From Dysidea avara (Eukaryota > Porifera > Demospongiae > Dictyoceratida > Dysideidae): DNA of 64,000 nt. Positions 32,420 to 45,709 of the stretch are shown in pieces. The position numbers were made by a program, and so were the translations under genes. The DNA is taken from positions 15,846,780-15,910,779 of the forward strand of contig NC_089280.1 of assembly GCF_963678975.1 (NCBI RefSeq). Reading direction: 5' to 3'. Every line of letters starts with the position of its first letter. Positions within the stretch are counted from its first letter, which is position 1. Under the pieces are notes generated by a model. That model ran no database searches, was not told the origin of the DNA, and saw only the letters and a list, made by a program, of their open reading frames with translations.

Positions 32420-35389
32420 CTGACTATGTAAAGGGTATGCACCGAGTGAACTGTACACAGAGGCACAAGTGGCCAGTTCTTTGTGCTGGCTTTTTGTCAC
32501 TCTATTCTATTCAAGTTGACTTGTTGCAGACACCACAATGCTTTTTATACATATCAACTGGTAAACTATATAATAAAATCCTACTGAATCACACTGCAAT
32601 TAAGATTACATAGTAGTACATACACTGCTGTTTATTTCGTAAATGGTCTAGTTGTGCCAATTATATAGACCATGTGCACATTAAGGCGTGGCACTTTATT
32701 ACATCATCAAAATAATGCTTCCGTCATTTTTTGAGGGCAAAATACGTATGTATTCTATTCCTGGGAAGCTTTTTAGTGCTAATATGGAGGACTTGTATTG
32801 ATAGAGTAGCGTTGGTATAAATTTACTAGGTAAAAGTACATAATAAACTTGTGGCATGGCAAATTATTCTGCTTAGGGAAGGTTTTTTTGTAATAGAATG
32901 CTCCATACCTTTGCCCTCACTTTTCTCGTAAACTATCATGAAACTTGAAACCGTAGTAACTTTTTCCGGTTTTTGCCTGACCACGCCTTAGAATGCACAA
33001 GGTCTATAGGGGACTCTCTCTACTATCTATGGTTGTGCCCATCGAGCTGCATGAGCGTCAATTTACATCTATGATGATTCCATTTAAATATATTGACCGT
33101 TATGTTGCACTGGAGCACACACATACACAAAATACATACAACTACACACAAAAACTACAAGAATATAGACGAAAACACACGTGCATACGAACTAAGTGGT
33201 GATTGATTAAATTTAATAAATTATACGGAATGGTGCCACTAGAACTCGACAAATAGCTACTACAGACACAACTAAAGACACACAAGTGTAGTACTTACAA
33301 TAGATCACTGGCTGTGGATCCCCTGGCATCGCGAGTACAACATTAATCAATACCACAATCGATCGATAATTTCCTTCAGTTATTTGAAACCCACAATCGA
33401 TTATTATTAAGCAAACCAAGTGTTTTTTTCAAAGGCTCGACCTAGAAGTCTGTTCACTACTTTCGATATACCCGGTATGTTATGAGTTAAGTCTTAGTAA
33501 GGCCATGACAAATTAATCTTATGCGGTGGGTCAATATTTTGGGAAACCTAAAAATTAAGTAAAAAACGTGATCTCTTAAAAAGGCTAATATAGATACTAT
33601 AGCCGTAGTATCTATGCTAATATGACTAGACTTTTTTTTTTTAATATTGTGCAAGTAGTAACTGGTGTAGTCAGTAACAAAGGGGGAGGAAATGGAGCTC
33701 CATCACTTTATTTTGGAAAGACTTTAACTTTTGAACCTTAGCTTTGAGCTTTTGTTACATATTTTATGCCTGATACCATACAATAGTGTTAATTATGCGC
33801 CTATCAATGTTAAGCCCCTACCCTCAGTATGGGCTGTGTGGGACTTAAGTGAGAATTTGCAAGAACCACTACTGGGACACATGTAATAGTTGTATCGTGG
33901 GTCCAAGTGATTTGCCTGTTATGTACACCCAAGCTCGAGGGCTGTTAGGCCCGGGGCATGACTGTACAAACTATGAGGGCATATGATACAATTGATATGT
34001 ATCATGCCAATTGCAGGCTAATAGCCCATGAGTGATTAATCACCCAAGCCAATACAAGACCGACCACTGAATTTATTATATAGACCAACTTGTAAAAATT
34101 CAGTTATGGGACAGCAGCAACTAATGTGACTACGTTTGTTAACATGAATGGGCAAGTCCTAAGAGTATCACGGAAAATTTTGATTAAGTGATTTAAGGGG
34201 TTTTGTCTAATCCCCTACTGATTCCTGCCGTATTTGAAGGGCGATTCATGTCAGAGCTGGTGTGGGCTTAGCCTGCACACAAGTCTCTACTTGTGACTGT
34301 GTGATTTAAAGCCCCGAGTAAAAAAAACCCAGTACTGGGGGCAAACTTGTTTGTAAATCCTCCTACAATCCCCCCTATATTCCTCTATGTAGCCTGACTG
34401 GGGATACAAATGATACGTGCATTACTGCTACTGAGAAAGAGGGGAAAAAATGTTTTGGAAATAATCATTGTGTAGATAGGAGCAGTCTTGGAAGGTATGC
34501 ACATTAATAAACCTATGGCTATTGAGTATGTAAATATACACTACTTTTATGTGGCCTGGTATTGGAAAACTTACCTTTTGGGCATGATGTACATTCCTAG
34601 ATACATAAACAGTATTTTATTTTTTGAAATGGTAATAACTCACCAACTTTGGTAGCTATGTGGGTGAAATTTCCCTGAAGATGGAGAAATGTATGGCCTT
34701 TCAGAGCATCTAGAGTACAAGAAGCAAGCCTTACAATTTCCAACCACAAGTGTTGCTGGACTACAGTTCCTCACAAAAGGGTTGGGGGTGGACACTTGGG
34801 GGCTAAGTGTCATAAATGCCAAGCTCCAGGTGAAATTACACACCCAGGATGGACCACAATGTCATACAACACAAATTTCATGTTTGCATAGCTTTGCCAG
34901 CCACCCCAAGCCAATAACATTGTCTGAAGTCACTCCAGCTACGACCTCTAGAGCAATCTGTGGGTCTTGACAATCAGTTTCCAGAAAATATAGTACTTAG
35001 AATTTTAATTTAAGCCTCTATGAGTATTGAGTTCACAATGAGAATCTAAACCAAAACAGCCAAGCTGAGCCAAGAAATGGCTGCAATGATGTTAATGCCA
35101 AGATCAATATTTTTTTAGTAGCTACGTGTAGTTGTGACTGCTTTATTAATTATCTCAATTGAGTTACACAATATAATTTTATTAAGGAATATGGTTTGCC
35201 ATGTCTAGTTTTCTATAGCAAAAACTGCACTTATTGCTCACTCTCTACATCATTAAAAAGGCATAGTCGTGGCATATCCTCTGATCTTTTAAAACATGCA
35301 AGCATGTTCTGATCATTTAGGGGTGTGGTCAATCCACACAATTATTTTACAAGTACAGCTACACGTATCTACTCCCCTTACAGTCACTA
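32420..35389. other. Upstream region of TRAPPC10; no confident gene
   Basis: A possible extra 5' exon lies at 33331-33299 (minus): ATG followed by PGDPQPVIY and an excellent donor GTAAGTA, reminiscent of the human TRAPPC10 start, but its phase does not join the first exon as called. At about 32685-32992 the ends TAAGGCGTGG and CCACGCCTTA are inverted, a possible MITE of about 310 bp. A dispersed repeat lies at 34003-34205. Short ORFs near 34.7-35.0 kb show no known features. Confidence 0.5.
34003..34205 (-). repeat. Dispersed repeat, copy B
   Basis: Inverted copy of 2976-3165, about 80% alike by eye. Confidence 0.65.
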
Positions 35390-36554
35390 AAGTAAACATG
35401 TGTGTTTCTGTGTGACTCTGGCACTATGCAGAAATGTGTTTTGTGACTTTTATTCAAAAGTTCCACCTTTCCTGTGTACATATTCATTCATACTAGATGA
35501 CTTATTTAAATCCCCTCCTATATACATTAGTATTATTGACCTTGTATATACAGAAATTTCCCTAAATAACATTAGTATTTAATTTTGACCTTGTATATAT
35601 TGATAAGGCCCTAAATAGTTTATGCCACTCACATCACATAACAAAGTAGCCTTTAAACCACACACATCTGTCTGTGGTTGTAGTTATCACCCACACAGTC
35701 ATGTTGTGGAAACTAATGGGATGTGTGGTAGTGTTGTTGGTACTTTCCCAGTCAGCTACCCACATGCATACTTGTGTAGGTAGTACCATGTTCAAATGAA
35801 TAATTTTCTATATGTTGTAGAGAAATACTGTACCACAAGTCAGCTGTGAATGATGAATGTGTATAAAGCATGCGAAAGTTCATGACCACCAACATTGTAT
35901 TGGTATTAGCTGTACTGATGGATACTGCTTTGCAGAATAGTGCTACGATAATAGTGACATCTTTTTCAGAGACTGACACACTATATACAATGTGGAAGTT
36001 TGTATAGTCCAACAGAAGCCATAGTTTCTTCCTATAGGATATGACTTGCACATATGTACATATTCACATGTGCTATATGCTCCAATTTAGACAACTGACA
36101 TCCACATTACACGTTTATTTGCAATAATACATGCTATACTAGGTACCTAGTCATGTTATACTGATCAATACATTTCATCCACTACAGTTAGGCTGTATGG
36201 AAGTTCATATACGTATAGCATCACCCTACACACATGTGTATTTCTAACTATACGCGTAGCAAAGCTAAATACTGCACATTACAGAGATGTACTAGCTAAT
36301 TGCATGTTATATCTATGCCCAGCTATATGCTGTATATGGTATAGTGTAGATGGTTTCCTACACGTGTAGTATATGATTGTAAGTTATGTTATACCCACAT
36401 GTAACTAATATGTGTAAACTATTAATATATACATGTTAACACAATTTATTTAAAAATCTGGCAACATTTTAAAATTCACAATACAGTTGTATTTATACAC
36501 AGTAATTATATGATTTTATACATGCTTCATTCAGTTCATTGTTGTGGAATTGTT

Positions 36555-37471
36555 CTATGTCATTAATCTTGGCACGATGTCAAGTAGTGAGGAAAATTGA
36601 TCATTCTCTTCTGTAACAAAGAAGTATATGTTGAAATTTATTGTGGAGTCAGTTACCTTTACTGATAGTCACTTGATGCGTCACTTCATCTACAGCACTT
36701 CCATCTTGTATTGTGAACACTAGACACTGATATTTTCCATCATGTTTCACAGAGTGAACAGTGAGGTGGTGAGTGGTGCCTTGTAGTGACCTGACGCTTG
36801 GAGACACAGAAACAGAGTGATCATCATCTCCATTTTGGATGATGGAACTTTTATAAAACCATCCCACCCAGTAGTGATTTGGATCACCATCCACTTCACA
36901 TGATAAAGTGATGGGTAGACCAGGTCTAGTGACAGTAGCATTGAGTGAGGGACTGACTATCTTTGGTTTGGATATCACTACATGGTAAACAACATACTAA
37001 ATGCATATGCATTGTGACAATTTGCAGACAAATCCTATGCATGTGAAATTTTATTATGCTTACCTTGAATTGTTTTGTTTTCCTTTACATGCTCCTGTGT
37101 TGTACTAGTCACAGCGAAGCAAGTCAAGTCAAAAGTGATTCCACTTTTTGAACAGGTGATATTGAAGTTGTTAGTGTAGTTGGAGTGTTGTAACTGTTCA
37201 TATCTCATAAACTTTCCCTCAATTGTACAATTTACATGCTTCATTTTGATGCATAAATATTTAGGCTGATCTTTACCAGTGAAAGTACAACTTCCACTTA
37301 TTGTTTCTCCAGCATATATAGTACTTGAAATGTTAAGTTCTACTTGGTTTCCAGAAACTGTAAAAACAACATGTACATTATACAGCCAACTACAACTTAT
37401 GATCTCTTACCCATAAAACAGACAACAGACATTAGTACAAAAACTGTTGATATGATTCCAGTGAACTCCAT
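36555..37471 (-). CDS. Secreted Ig-domain protein, member 1 (acidic-tail type)
   Basis: Exons 37471-37411 (signal peptide), 37357-37064 (N-terminal domain), 36977-36657 (Ig domain) and 36610-36555 (tail); all GT/AG, all introns phase 1; 243 residues. Signal: MEFTGIISTVFVLMSVVC. The N-terminal domain (about 98 residues) begins VSGNQVELNISSTIYAGET, with Cys in SCTFTG, NCT, ITCSK and LTCF; I do not recognise it. The Ig domain has ITLSCEVDGDP (B strand Cys), WVGWFYK (core Trp) and DGKYQC (F strand). The tail is EENDQFSSLLDIVPRLMT. No membrane segment follows, so a secreted monomer or oligomer is likely. Ligand unknown. Closest relative in the window is the 54-55 kb gene. Confidence 0.85.
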
Positions 37472-37547
37472 TGTATATTGACAAAACACTATATTATAAG
37501 TATATATACTGGTTTGTACCGTTTGAGCAATGTGAGCTACTCAGCTG

Positions 37548-37555
37548 CTTTTATA
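37548..37555 (-). promoter_or_regulatory. TATA box of Ig-family member 1
   Basis: TATAAAAG on the minus strand, 77 bp before the ATG. Preceded by GGGGAAGTTAACAGTTAGGC, also seen in other members. Confidence 0.7.
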
Positions 37556-38334
37556 GCCTAACTGTTAACTTCCCCTTAATGGATGTGGTTCCCCTTAATT
37601 AATGGATGTGGTTCCCCTCAGACCAAATAATATTTATAGTAGTATGAATTTTACTTCAGGGATTTTTTTTGTCTTAGCTACCTTGCATTACATTTAACAA
37701 TAAGACATTGTGAATTAACTGAGCAGAAACACTGGTCAACTGACTTCTGTGTTGGGGTAGGAGGTGTCAAGGTTTTGATGATGGATCCAATTAATGACAT
37801 AATAGTGTAAAAGTCATTATTTATCTAAGCACATGTTGGATACAGAAGTTGTTATAGAGTAGTGTCCTCATTAAAGAACATTAGTCTGTTCTTGTACATG
37901 CAAAATTTTATTAATTCATGGCTGTACTGTACTCAGCAAGTATTTGAAACTGGGGATAATGTACCAGGCACTGGTATCATAACTCTTCTGTGAATGTACT
38001 TAGTGGCAATTATTTTAACAACAGGTAGATATGTGTGAACTAAAGGTCAACATGTGAGTGGTTTAAAATATGTTTATCAAAGGGGACATATAAGTTTACT
38101 ATAGTCCCATCTGGTAATGTTTGTCATTAACCACCAATTATCACCAGAGTGTGCAAAGCTTGCAGATATGTAACTTCCCACACGATAGCACTGTGCCGTG
38201 ACACAATTCATGAATGTTAATGGTGTACCTTGTCTCAACTATACTTGATGTTGCATGTGTGTATTTTGCAGATGAAATGTTATATGTACCACTCTGCGTG
38301 GGAAGTTCAAAGGCACCGCCAGTGCCATAATTTG

Positions 38335-38470
38335 TATATTGCACTGCTGCAGACTGCATTATAACTTATAAATGCACTGGTTGCGGTTTTGTAGACCGCA
38401 ACGAGTGCATTATACTAATGCACCGACCGCAGTGCAATATACAGATATTGCACTGGCTGTGGTTTTGTGC
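38335..38470. repeat. Cluster of short inverted repeats
   Basis: Repeated TGCACTG/GCAGTGCA and GTTGCGGTTTTGTAGACCGCAAC can fold into several hairpins. Probably an inverted-repeat element; ends not defined. Confidence 0.5.
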
Positions 38471-38899
38471 AGCATAGCACAAGTGCCGGTGGCCAAGACC
38501 ACTACGACACCTCCCAGCGTGAATAGTAAGAATTAGACTAGTATCGTTTAGTAGTTAGGTTTTGTTTACTTAAACCGTCTATTTAGCTGCTTTTTTTCGC
38601 TCGAGAGAATCACTATGGTGATTAGTCTGGTGCTTAGTCTATATGGCGATTGAGTGATCACGCTGACATGCTGAGCACTACATGATGAGAGTAGAACAGC
38701 GAATGCAGGTTAGTGATATAACCCATAGCGTACTAGCTTTCAGTATCTCAGGTGGCTGCAGTACTGCAGGGGGAACGTCATCGCAACGCCCGGCTTGGTT
38801 ACCCACAATTGATGTTAGAAACCTGGCCTTTATAAGTGTTACAGTTGTCTTGTGAGACTCTCCCCACCTATTAGGTGAGTGGTACATAACACTATTAAC

Positions 38900-39014
38900 A
38901 GTTATACAACGTGCACTCGTGCTCTGCCTGTATAAACGCACTTGCCTTCGGGCCTGACGGCCCTCAGGCTCGTGCGTTTATATCAGGCAGAACACTCGTG
39001 GCCATTGTATAACT
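38900..39014. repeat. 115-bp palindrome
   Basis: Left arm AGTTATACAACG...CTGCCTGTATAAACGCAC and right arm GTGCGTTTATATCAGGCAG...GTATAACT are complementary with a GC-rich loop of about 20 bases. Likely a foldback MITE. Confidence 0.8.
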
Positions 39015-40556
39015 ATATAATATACATTTTCCAACTTGTAATACTAAAATAATATCAAAGTAGCTACTAATCTCCATGCACTTGAAATTTCCTTGTTAAC
39101 AAACACAGAAATACTTCAGTAGCGTATACACAATCTGCCAGCTTATAGCCAACATCATCTAAATACACAAATAAATATTTTGTATACAATTCACACAAGT
39201 TATTGTATTGCCCACACACTTCACACAGGTGGGAAGTATACAACTCAGTAAGGAAAAAACAAGCATAGCATGACATTGTTGAAAGAATTTCCTGTACTTT
39301 GAAGAGGATAATGATTTGAACGCTAGTAATAGAGAGACAAGTGGATGTGTGGGCTGTATAAGGAAAATTATGCAGTATATGTACCATATATGTATGGGTG
39401 ATGTAAGTGGTTCAAGCAAGCTATGCATAATCAAGATAATAGATACATTATAGCTAGTTCAATTCATACTTACAGCAATACATTTACAATTACTTGAAGC
39501 CAATAAAAAAATAGAAGAAATGCTAAACTTAACGTATTCTGCAATGTGTTTTTAAAGGTGGTCTTTGTAAAATGATTTACACTGTTTCATAGATAGCAAT
39601 GCTCTCTGCCAGCATTTTATAGTCTGGACTGCCAAAACTCTACACAAAATATATCCTTTAGCTTAGTACGTCTCCGAGTCTGTACTTCTCTGCCATATTA
39701 AAAAAATTATGTGAAGTGCAATTGTTCAAAACTTATCCATACAGTGTACTGAAGGGTACAGCATGGGTAATATCACCTTGCTGCCTAACTTTCTTGGGGA
39801 CAATTGTTGTATGATATGACAGTGAGTATGTGTGGGTTAAATTTTAAGCTGGGCCATCACATGAGTGATCGGATTCACAGCAAAACAAGGGGAATTTAAC
39901 ATGTTTAAGTCCCATATGATAATGCAGTGTTTCTGAATATCTATTATCATGCACCAGACTGTAAATCTTCCTACACAAAATTAAATGTGCTGAGATTTAC
40001 AAGAAATTGGCTCATTCTCGATGCAATGTTGTCACTAATGTAATCATGGACTGTAATGTGCTACACATAAATGTACTGCTGTATGGTTTGTGTGTATGCA
40101 AAAGCTAATGTATAATGAGGTAGTATTTCACTTGCTGTAAAGGATTATTATAAACTCCATACAACCCAATCATATACCTAGCAGTGTTCAGTACTAGACA
40201 GCTATAGCACTAGCTTTACTGAACTATTACACATCTACCAAATTTCCCTTAGCTTTTATAATGATAACAGGAATTTCTTCTAACCATTCACAACTTAGGT
40301 AATGGTTAGTAACAACATGATGTGGTGTTTGCCATGCATGTTATATGTTTTATGTGTAATTTCTTGATCATGATTTTAAATTCTGTTCTCTATACTTTAT
40401 AGGCTAGTTGGGTGACATGGATTCCTCAGAATTATTGTACTTCTTACTAATTTACTAAACTTGCGTGTAAATAAAATTCATGTTAATACGTACTACATAT
40501 CTACACCAGTACAGGATATAACTAAGTATACAAGTACATGTATTGAGGAGTTTTCA

Positions 40557-41463
40557 CTAAGAGAAAAGTCCAGACAAAGCATCCAACAATGATGATGATG
40601 ATGATGATGTTTTAGTTTTGCTATTTCCTATATAGTAAGAAAAGGAGATATTATAAACATATAAATACCGACTGTGCATCTATGTACCTTTACTGATAGT
40701 CACTTGATGGGTTTGTTGATCTACAACACTTCCATCTCTTATAGAGAACACTAGACACTTATATTTGCCATCATGTTTCACAGAGTGGACAGTGAGGTGG
40801 TGAGTGGTGCCTTGTAGTGACCTGAAGCTTGGAGATATGGAAACAGAGTGATCATCATCTCCATTTTGGATGATGGAACTTTTATAAAACCATCCCACCC
40901 AGTAGTGATTTGGATCACCATCCACTTCACATGATAAAGTGATGGGTAGACCAGGTCTAGTAACATTAACATTAACTGGATTGCTGATTATTACTGGTTT
41001 GGAATCTTCAGATACCACTGTAGGTGTAAAGTAAGTATGCAGATTGTCATTCAATATATACATCATGTGTTGTGTTATTTACCTTGAATTGTTTTACTCG
41101 TCATTTCATTCTTGTTGTTAGTGTTGCATTCCAAGTCGAAAGAAATGTTACTCTTTAAACAGGTAATCTTGAAGTTGTTAATGTAGTTTGCATGTTCTAG
41201 AATGGGACCAGCTACAGTTGTTTCATTAACTGTACAATTTGGACCCATCCCACTGATACGTATAATCCTGGGTTTGTTTACTCCAGTAAAAATACAACTT
41301 CCGTTGACTGTTTCTCCAGCATAAAGGGTACTTGAAATATTAAGCTCAACTTCAGCATCCCCTAAACACTGTGATCTGGAAATGTTACAACTAAGTGCAG
41401 ATTCTCACCTTTATATATGAGTACTATCAAAATGAGACTTGCTATTGTAACAATTCCAGTCAT
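40557..41463 (-). CDS. Secreted Ig-domain protein, member 2 (poly-Ser-tail type)
   Basis: Exons 41463-41409, 41361-41083, 41017-40688 and 40627-40557; all introns phase 1 with GT/AG; 244 residues. Signal: MTGIVTIASLILIVLIY. N-terminal domain begins GDAEVELNISSTLYAGET and has Cys in SCIFTG, NCTV, ITCLK and LECNT; it differs clearly from member 1. The Ig domain is almost the same as in the others (LSCEVDGDPNHYWVGWF, DGKYKC) but its first residues, VVSEDSKPVIISNPVNVNV, are its own. The tail is Lys/Thr, six Ser and LLDALSGLFS. Lies head to head with member 3, 3.3 kb apart. Confidence 0.85.
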
Positions 41464-41542
41464 CTTGATTAATGTAAAATTGCAGCAAATTCAGTTAGTT
41501 AGCTACACTGGAAATGTTATAACTTAGCACAGATAAAATCTG

Positions 41543-41550
41543 CTTTTATA
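41543..41550 (-). promoter_or_regulatory. TATA box of Ig-family member 2
   Basis: TATAAAAG on the minus strand, 80 bp before the ATG, preceded by GGGGAAGTTAACAACCAGCT. Confidence 0.7.
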
Positions 41551-41559
41551 AGCTGGTTG

Positions 41560-44500
41560 TTAACTTCCCCTGGCCCACCATCAATTGTAAGTACTTCCCT
41601 TTACACAAAATACAAAAGTCAGTTTATCAATATAAGAAATCACCTTAGCCATTGTTTGCATTTTTATCAATACAATTTTGCGGGAACTTTAAATTTACAA
41701 ACTGTATATGTTATAAATATTCAAGATGTTGGGACGTTTTTCAAACATACAACAAATATATTATGTTATCATTAATCTTATGTAGTAGCACTACATAACA
41801 GATCAAAGTATAAAGATTAATGATGAGAGGAAATGTTACTGAACTGAACGTAAGGAGATGGTCATTTTAAGATGGCTACCTATATGGCACAGTTATACCT
41901 CATCTATGTTGTGCATCACCATGCACATATTTCTAATCATTTTTGTATATATAGTCATGTCCTTAACAAGCTTCTGGAAAAGTTGTCAGATGTGTTTTAC
42001 AATTAAGATTTGTGTCCCTGGGTTTCTTTGAATGCTTAATGGTTTGCCACCTATAAAATGTTTACCCATTGTGATCATTCACAAACAATTGCCCTAAAGG
42101 GAATTATATAGGATGACATTATGATATACGTAATTGGCTGCGGTATTTCCCATATTAGTCAAGACATTTGTGTGCTTTGTATAATTATTATTATTAATGC
42201 TTTACAGTGGCCAGCACTGAAGTTCTGACAGCAACATGTGCTGCAGCCTTTGGATTACCCAACCTAACAGGAACTGGACACTTTAATATAAATGATTGCT
42301 GTGCAGAATCACACCTATGTATAGTAATGATGCTTTCTGACAAATGTTATACATTTATATGCTACCTCATTAATTTAATGGGCTCTGAAAAGAATTTTTG
42401 TTTAAGTTAGGTTTTAATTCTCACAAATATATACGTCCTTTCATGCACATAACAATGGCTCAGTAAATGTACTTGGAGACAGTAAGCAAAGGCTATATAT
42501 TGTTTGGGTCAATTAAGAAGGATTCACATCAACTTAATTACTGAATTAATGTCCTTCTGATAATTGATAGTAAGTTGATGTCGATAATTGATGATAAAGG
42601 TACAGTAATGGACCCAAAACAAGCTACACAATTATCTGAACTCAAGAAAAATGTACTTAGAGAATACCTATAGCCAACAACTATAGGACAACTCGAGACG
42701 CTGCAGTCAACAGTTGTCAGTAAATTTAATTACTAGTTATGCCATGCACATGCAGCTTTTGTTTTAGTTTTGTTGGCCACCTGATCAAAATATTATAAAC
42801 ACTTCTATCAGTAAAAGATTATAAGGTAAAATGTCACTATCAACTTTTGCATGAAGCATGAACATTCAGTTAAAGTTTTTTCAGTCACTGCCTTTAGTTA
42901 ACTGTACTGACATCAAATTAACACGAGCATGCTGTTGCTTATTATTTTAATATTTTTTTGTTGTTGCTGATATGTTTTTATTTGTACTGACCTATTAACC
43001 CTATATGCTCTTGATGTTATGATGTCTTTACCTGTGAAATAACTAACAGACCTTAGCATGAAAACAAATCACTATGCATTGAAGCTATAGCTACGTAGCT
43101 ATACAGTTACAAAATTTGTCAAAGACTGAAAGTAACCTCAATATACACTGAAAATAAACATATAATGCAGTGTAAATGTACACAATTTGAACACTTTAAA
43201 AACCGTTTAGGTTTGTTTAGTATACTAGCAAGTCAGTGTTCATCTATTATAAGAGGGAAGTGTATGGCGCTGTTATCATAACTTACTGCAGTGAATATAT
43301 TTGTTGATTACAATGAGTAGACACACATGTGTATGTGTGGGCCAGAGGTCATCATGTGAGTGGTTTATAGCATTTCAAGCTAGGGAAATAACATTACAAG
43401 TCTCATCTGATAATGTTTGTCACTAAATGTAAGAAAGAAATTTTCCTGCAATAATGCTCATTAGCCTCTGTGTGCATCCCATTGGGATAGCTAGTAAGAA
43501 ATGGTCAACTCTTCTGATGTAAGAGAAGTCACTGTCCAAGTATCAATTATATGCAAAAGTCGCAAATCATAGTTGTGTGGCTTCTTTATATACTTTTTAG
43601 AACACAAATTGTATGGAGATAACAAGTCAAGCCGAAATTTCTTTCTGTATGGAGAACAAAAACTCTGACCTACAGCAGACTTTATAGTTTTCTTGCAGGT
43701 CCCTAATGGAAAACTAACTGATGATGATTGGTATATTGATTTTACCTATATAGGAAAATGTTAAAAGTTGTGTGATTGTTCCATCAGGTAAGGAAATGTA
43801 TAATATTTATATATCCAAAATCATCATACCATATATGGATGCTTGTACAAGGTTATCATTACATAGTCTACACACAGGTGCATGGGAAACATACACAATA
43901 GGAAGAAACTCCAGGTAATTTCATCACAATGTGACACAGTTGTCATAATTTCCTGTACTTTGAAAAAGCCGACAATCTTTTGAATACTAACAATAACCAG
44001 ACATATGGATGTGTGGGCTAAAGGGATTATAGTCTACCACATGAGTGATGTAAGCAGTTCAAGCAGGACAGTTATTGTACATGTGTGTGGGCTAAAGGCC
44101 ATGCCAGGTTTACAGTAAACCAGCTATATAGCTAGGGGAACTTAAGATTTCCATACAAGTCCCATCATTTATGAATATCCATTATCACCAGATTGTGAAT
44201 CTTCACTCCTGCACATCATAACACATGTTGCTCTTTAAGCATTAAAGCAACAGTGTATACTCAGTCTCCATAATAATGCCAGATCACAATATTATGTATG
44301 TGCTCTTAGTTAAGAATATGTAATGTCCTATATATAGCACTGTGTATACTTGTGATGTGGTTCACAATTATAACAGCCAATGGTGATGTATTATTTCAGT
44401 TTCTGTATAGAACAATTCATATAAACAATAAATGTTAAAACACAACTTAGGATATCATATTATGATCATACCTAGTATAGCTAGAAAAGTTTAGAGCTTA

Positions 44501-44640
44501 ATGTACATGGCTATGACTGCGTACATACGAGAGCAGGACTAAAATAAAGTGCACCACCGGTACAGATTGTAAATCTACAGTTCTCGTAAAGCTGTTTTGA
44601 TAAAAATGTAAATAATTGCTAAGGTGTTTTTCTCACATTT
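41560..44640. other. Intergenic region between divergent Ig genes, duplicated at 57.65-60.7 kb
   Basis: No coding recognised. It contains a SINE-like 3' end at 42187-42262. The block 43900-44170 resembles 39170-39430, so part of this spacer belongs to an older repeat of the gene flank. Sequence near both promoters is similar in inverted orientation. Confidence 0.6.
42187..42262 (-). mobile_element. SINE 3' end, as at 7702
   Basis: ATTATTATTATTAATGC, then CAGTGGCCAGCACTGAAG and GCAACATGTGCTGCAGCC match the left end of the 7702-7989 insertion. The rest of that element is missing. Confidence 0.6.
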
Positions 44641-44707
44641 GATACATTTATTGGTAAAGGGAAGTACACTCAATTGATGGTGGGTGAGGGAAAATCAACA
44701 ACCAGCC

Positions 44708-44715
44708 TATAAAAG
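44708..44715 (+). promoter_or_regulatory. TATA box of Ig-family member 3
   Basis: TATAAAAG, 99 bp before the ATG, preceded by CAACAACCAGCC. Confidence 0.7.
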
Positions 44716-44806
44716 CAACACATATTCTGTGCTGAGTAGTTATAACATTTCAAACCAGCTATAGTGTGACTAACTGATATTGCTGCAATTATAATCTTCA
44801 ATCAAG

Positions 44807-45706
44807 ATGACTAGAATTGCTACAACAGCAAGTCTCATATTGTTAGTACTGATCTATAAAGGTGAGGATCTCACTCATATGTTGAAACATTTCTGGAATA
44901 CAGATACTGTATAGGAGATGCTAAAGTTGAGCTTAATCTTTCAAGCATCCTTTATACTGGAGAAACAGCCAATGGAAGCTGTACTTTTACAGGAGTAAAC
45001 AAACCTAGGTATATACGTGTTAGTGGGATGGGTCCGAATTGTACAGTTGAAGGAGGATTTGCAGCGGGTCCCACTCTACAACGTGCAAACTATGTTAACA
45101 ACTTCAAGATTACCTGCTTGAAGAGTAATATTTCTTTCGACTTGGAATGTAACACTAACAACAAGAATGAAGTGATTAGTAAACCAGTTCAAGGTAAATA
45201 GGACAAGATGATTGTATAGAATGGTTTTATTACAGTCTATATTATTTCAGTGGTATCTGATCGCAAACCAAAGATAGTCAGTTCTTCACTTAATGCTACT
45301 GTTACTAGACCTGGTTTACCCATCACTTTATCATGTGAAGTGGATGGTGATCCAAATCACTACTGGGTGGGATGGTTTCATAAAAGTTCTATCATCCAAA
45401 ATGGAGATGATGATCACTCTGTTTCTGTGTCTCCAAGCTTCAGGTCACTACAAGGCACCACTCACCACCTCACTGTTCACTCTGTGAAACATGATGGCAA
45501 ATATCAGTGTCTAGTGTTCACTGTAAGAGATGGAAGCACTGTAGATCAACTAACTCACCAAGTGACTATCAGTAAAGGTACGTATATGCCAGTTGGATTT
45601 ATATACATGTTTACAATGTTTCCTTTCCTTATTCGCAGGAAATAGTGAGGCATCATCATCATCATCTTCATCATTGTTGGATGCCTTGTCTGGATTTTTC
45701 TCCTAA
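44807..45706 (+). CDS. Secreted Ig-domain protein, member 3 (poly-Ser-tail type)
   Basis: Exons 44807-44861, 44915-45193, 45251-45577 and 45639-45706; all introns phase 1 with GT/AG; 242 residues. Signal: MTRIATTASLILLVLIY. N-terminal domain begins GDAKVELNLSSILYTGET and has the same four Cys as member 2. The Ig domain starts VVSDRKPKIVSSSLNATV, then LSCEVDGDPNHYWVGWFHK and DGKYQC. The tail is NSEA, eight Ser and LLDALSGFFS. The tail is too short for a membrane span; a weak lipid-anchor signal cannot be excluded. Duplicate partner is member 5 at 60.9 kb. Confidence 0.87.
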
Positions 45707-45709
45707 TGT

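Larger units (their letters stand above)
37560..40550. other. Intergenic region with hairpins
   Basis: No ORF with protein features. Contains hairpin-forming stretches at 38335-38470 and 38900-39014. About 39170-39430 matches 56260-56480 in unit 2. Confidence 0.55.

Noticed and set aside
33299..33331. Possible true first coding exon of TRAPPC10 (ATG, PGDPQPVIY, strong donor)
   Set aside because: The one leftover base does not join in frame with any usable acceptor before the exon starting at 32416. It may be a 5' exon through an unseen intermediate exon, but I could not support it.
34640..34970. Overlapping ORFs of 67 and 93 codons
   Set aside because: No signal peptide, domain or splice-supported neighbours; no evidence for coding.
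43900..44170. Possible additional Ig-family gene remnant in the 41.6-44.6 kb spacer
   Set aside because: The similarity to 39.2-39.4 kb is in gene-flank sequence only; no signal, N-terminal-domain or Ig exon is present.
45639..45706. GPI-anchor signal in the Ig-family tails
   Set aside because: The hydrophobic end (LLDALSGFFS) is short and broken by Asp and Ser; a secreted product is the simpler reading.
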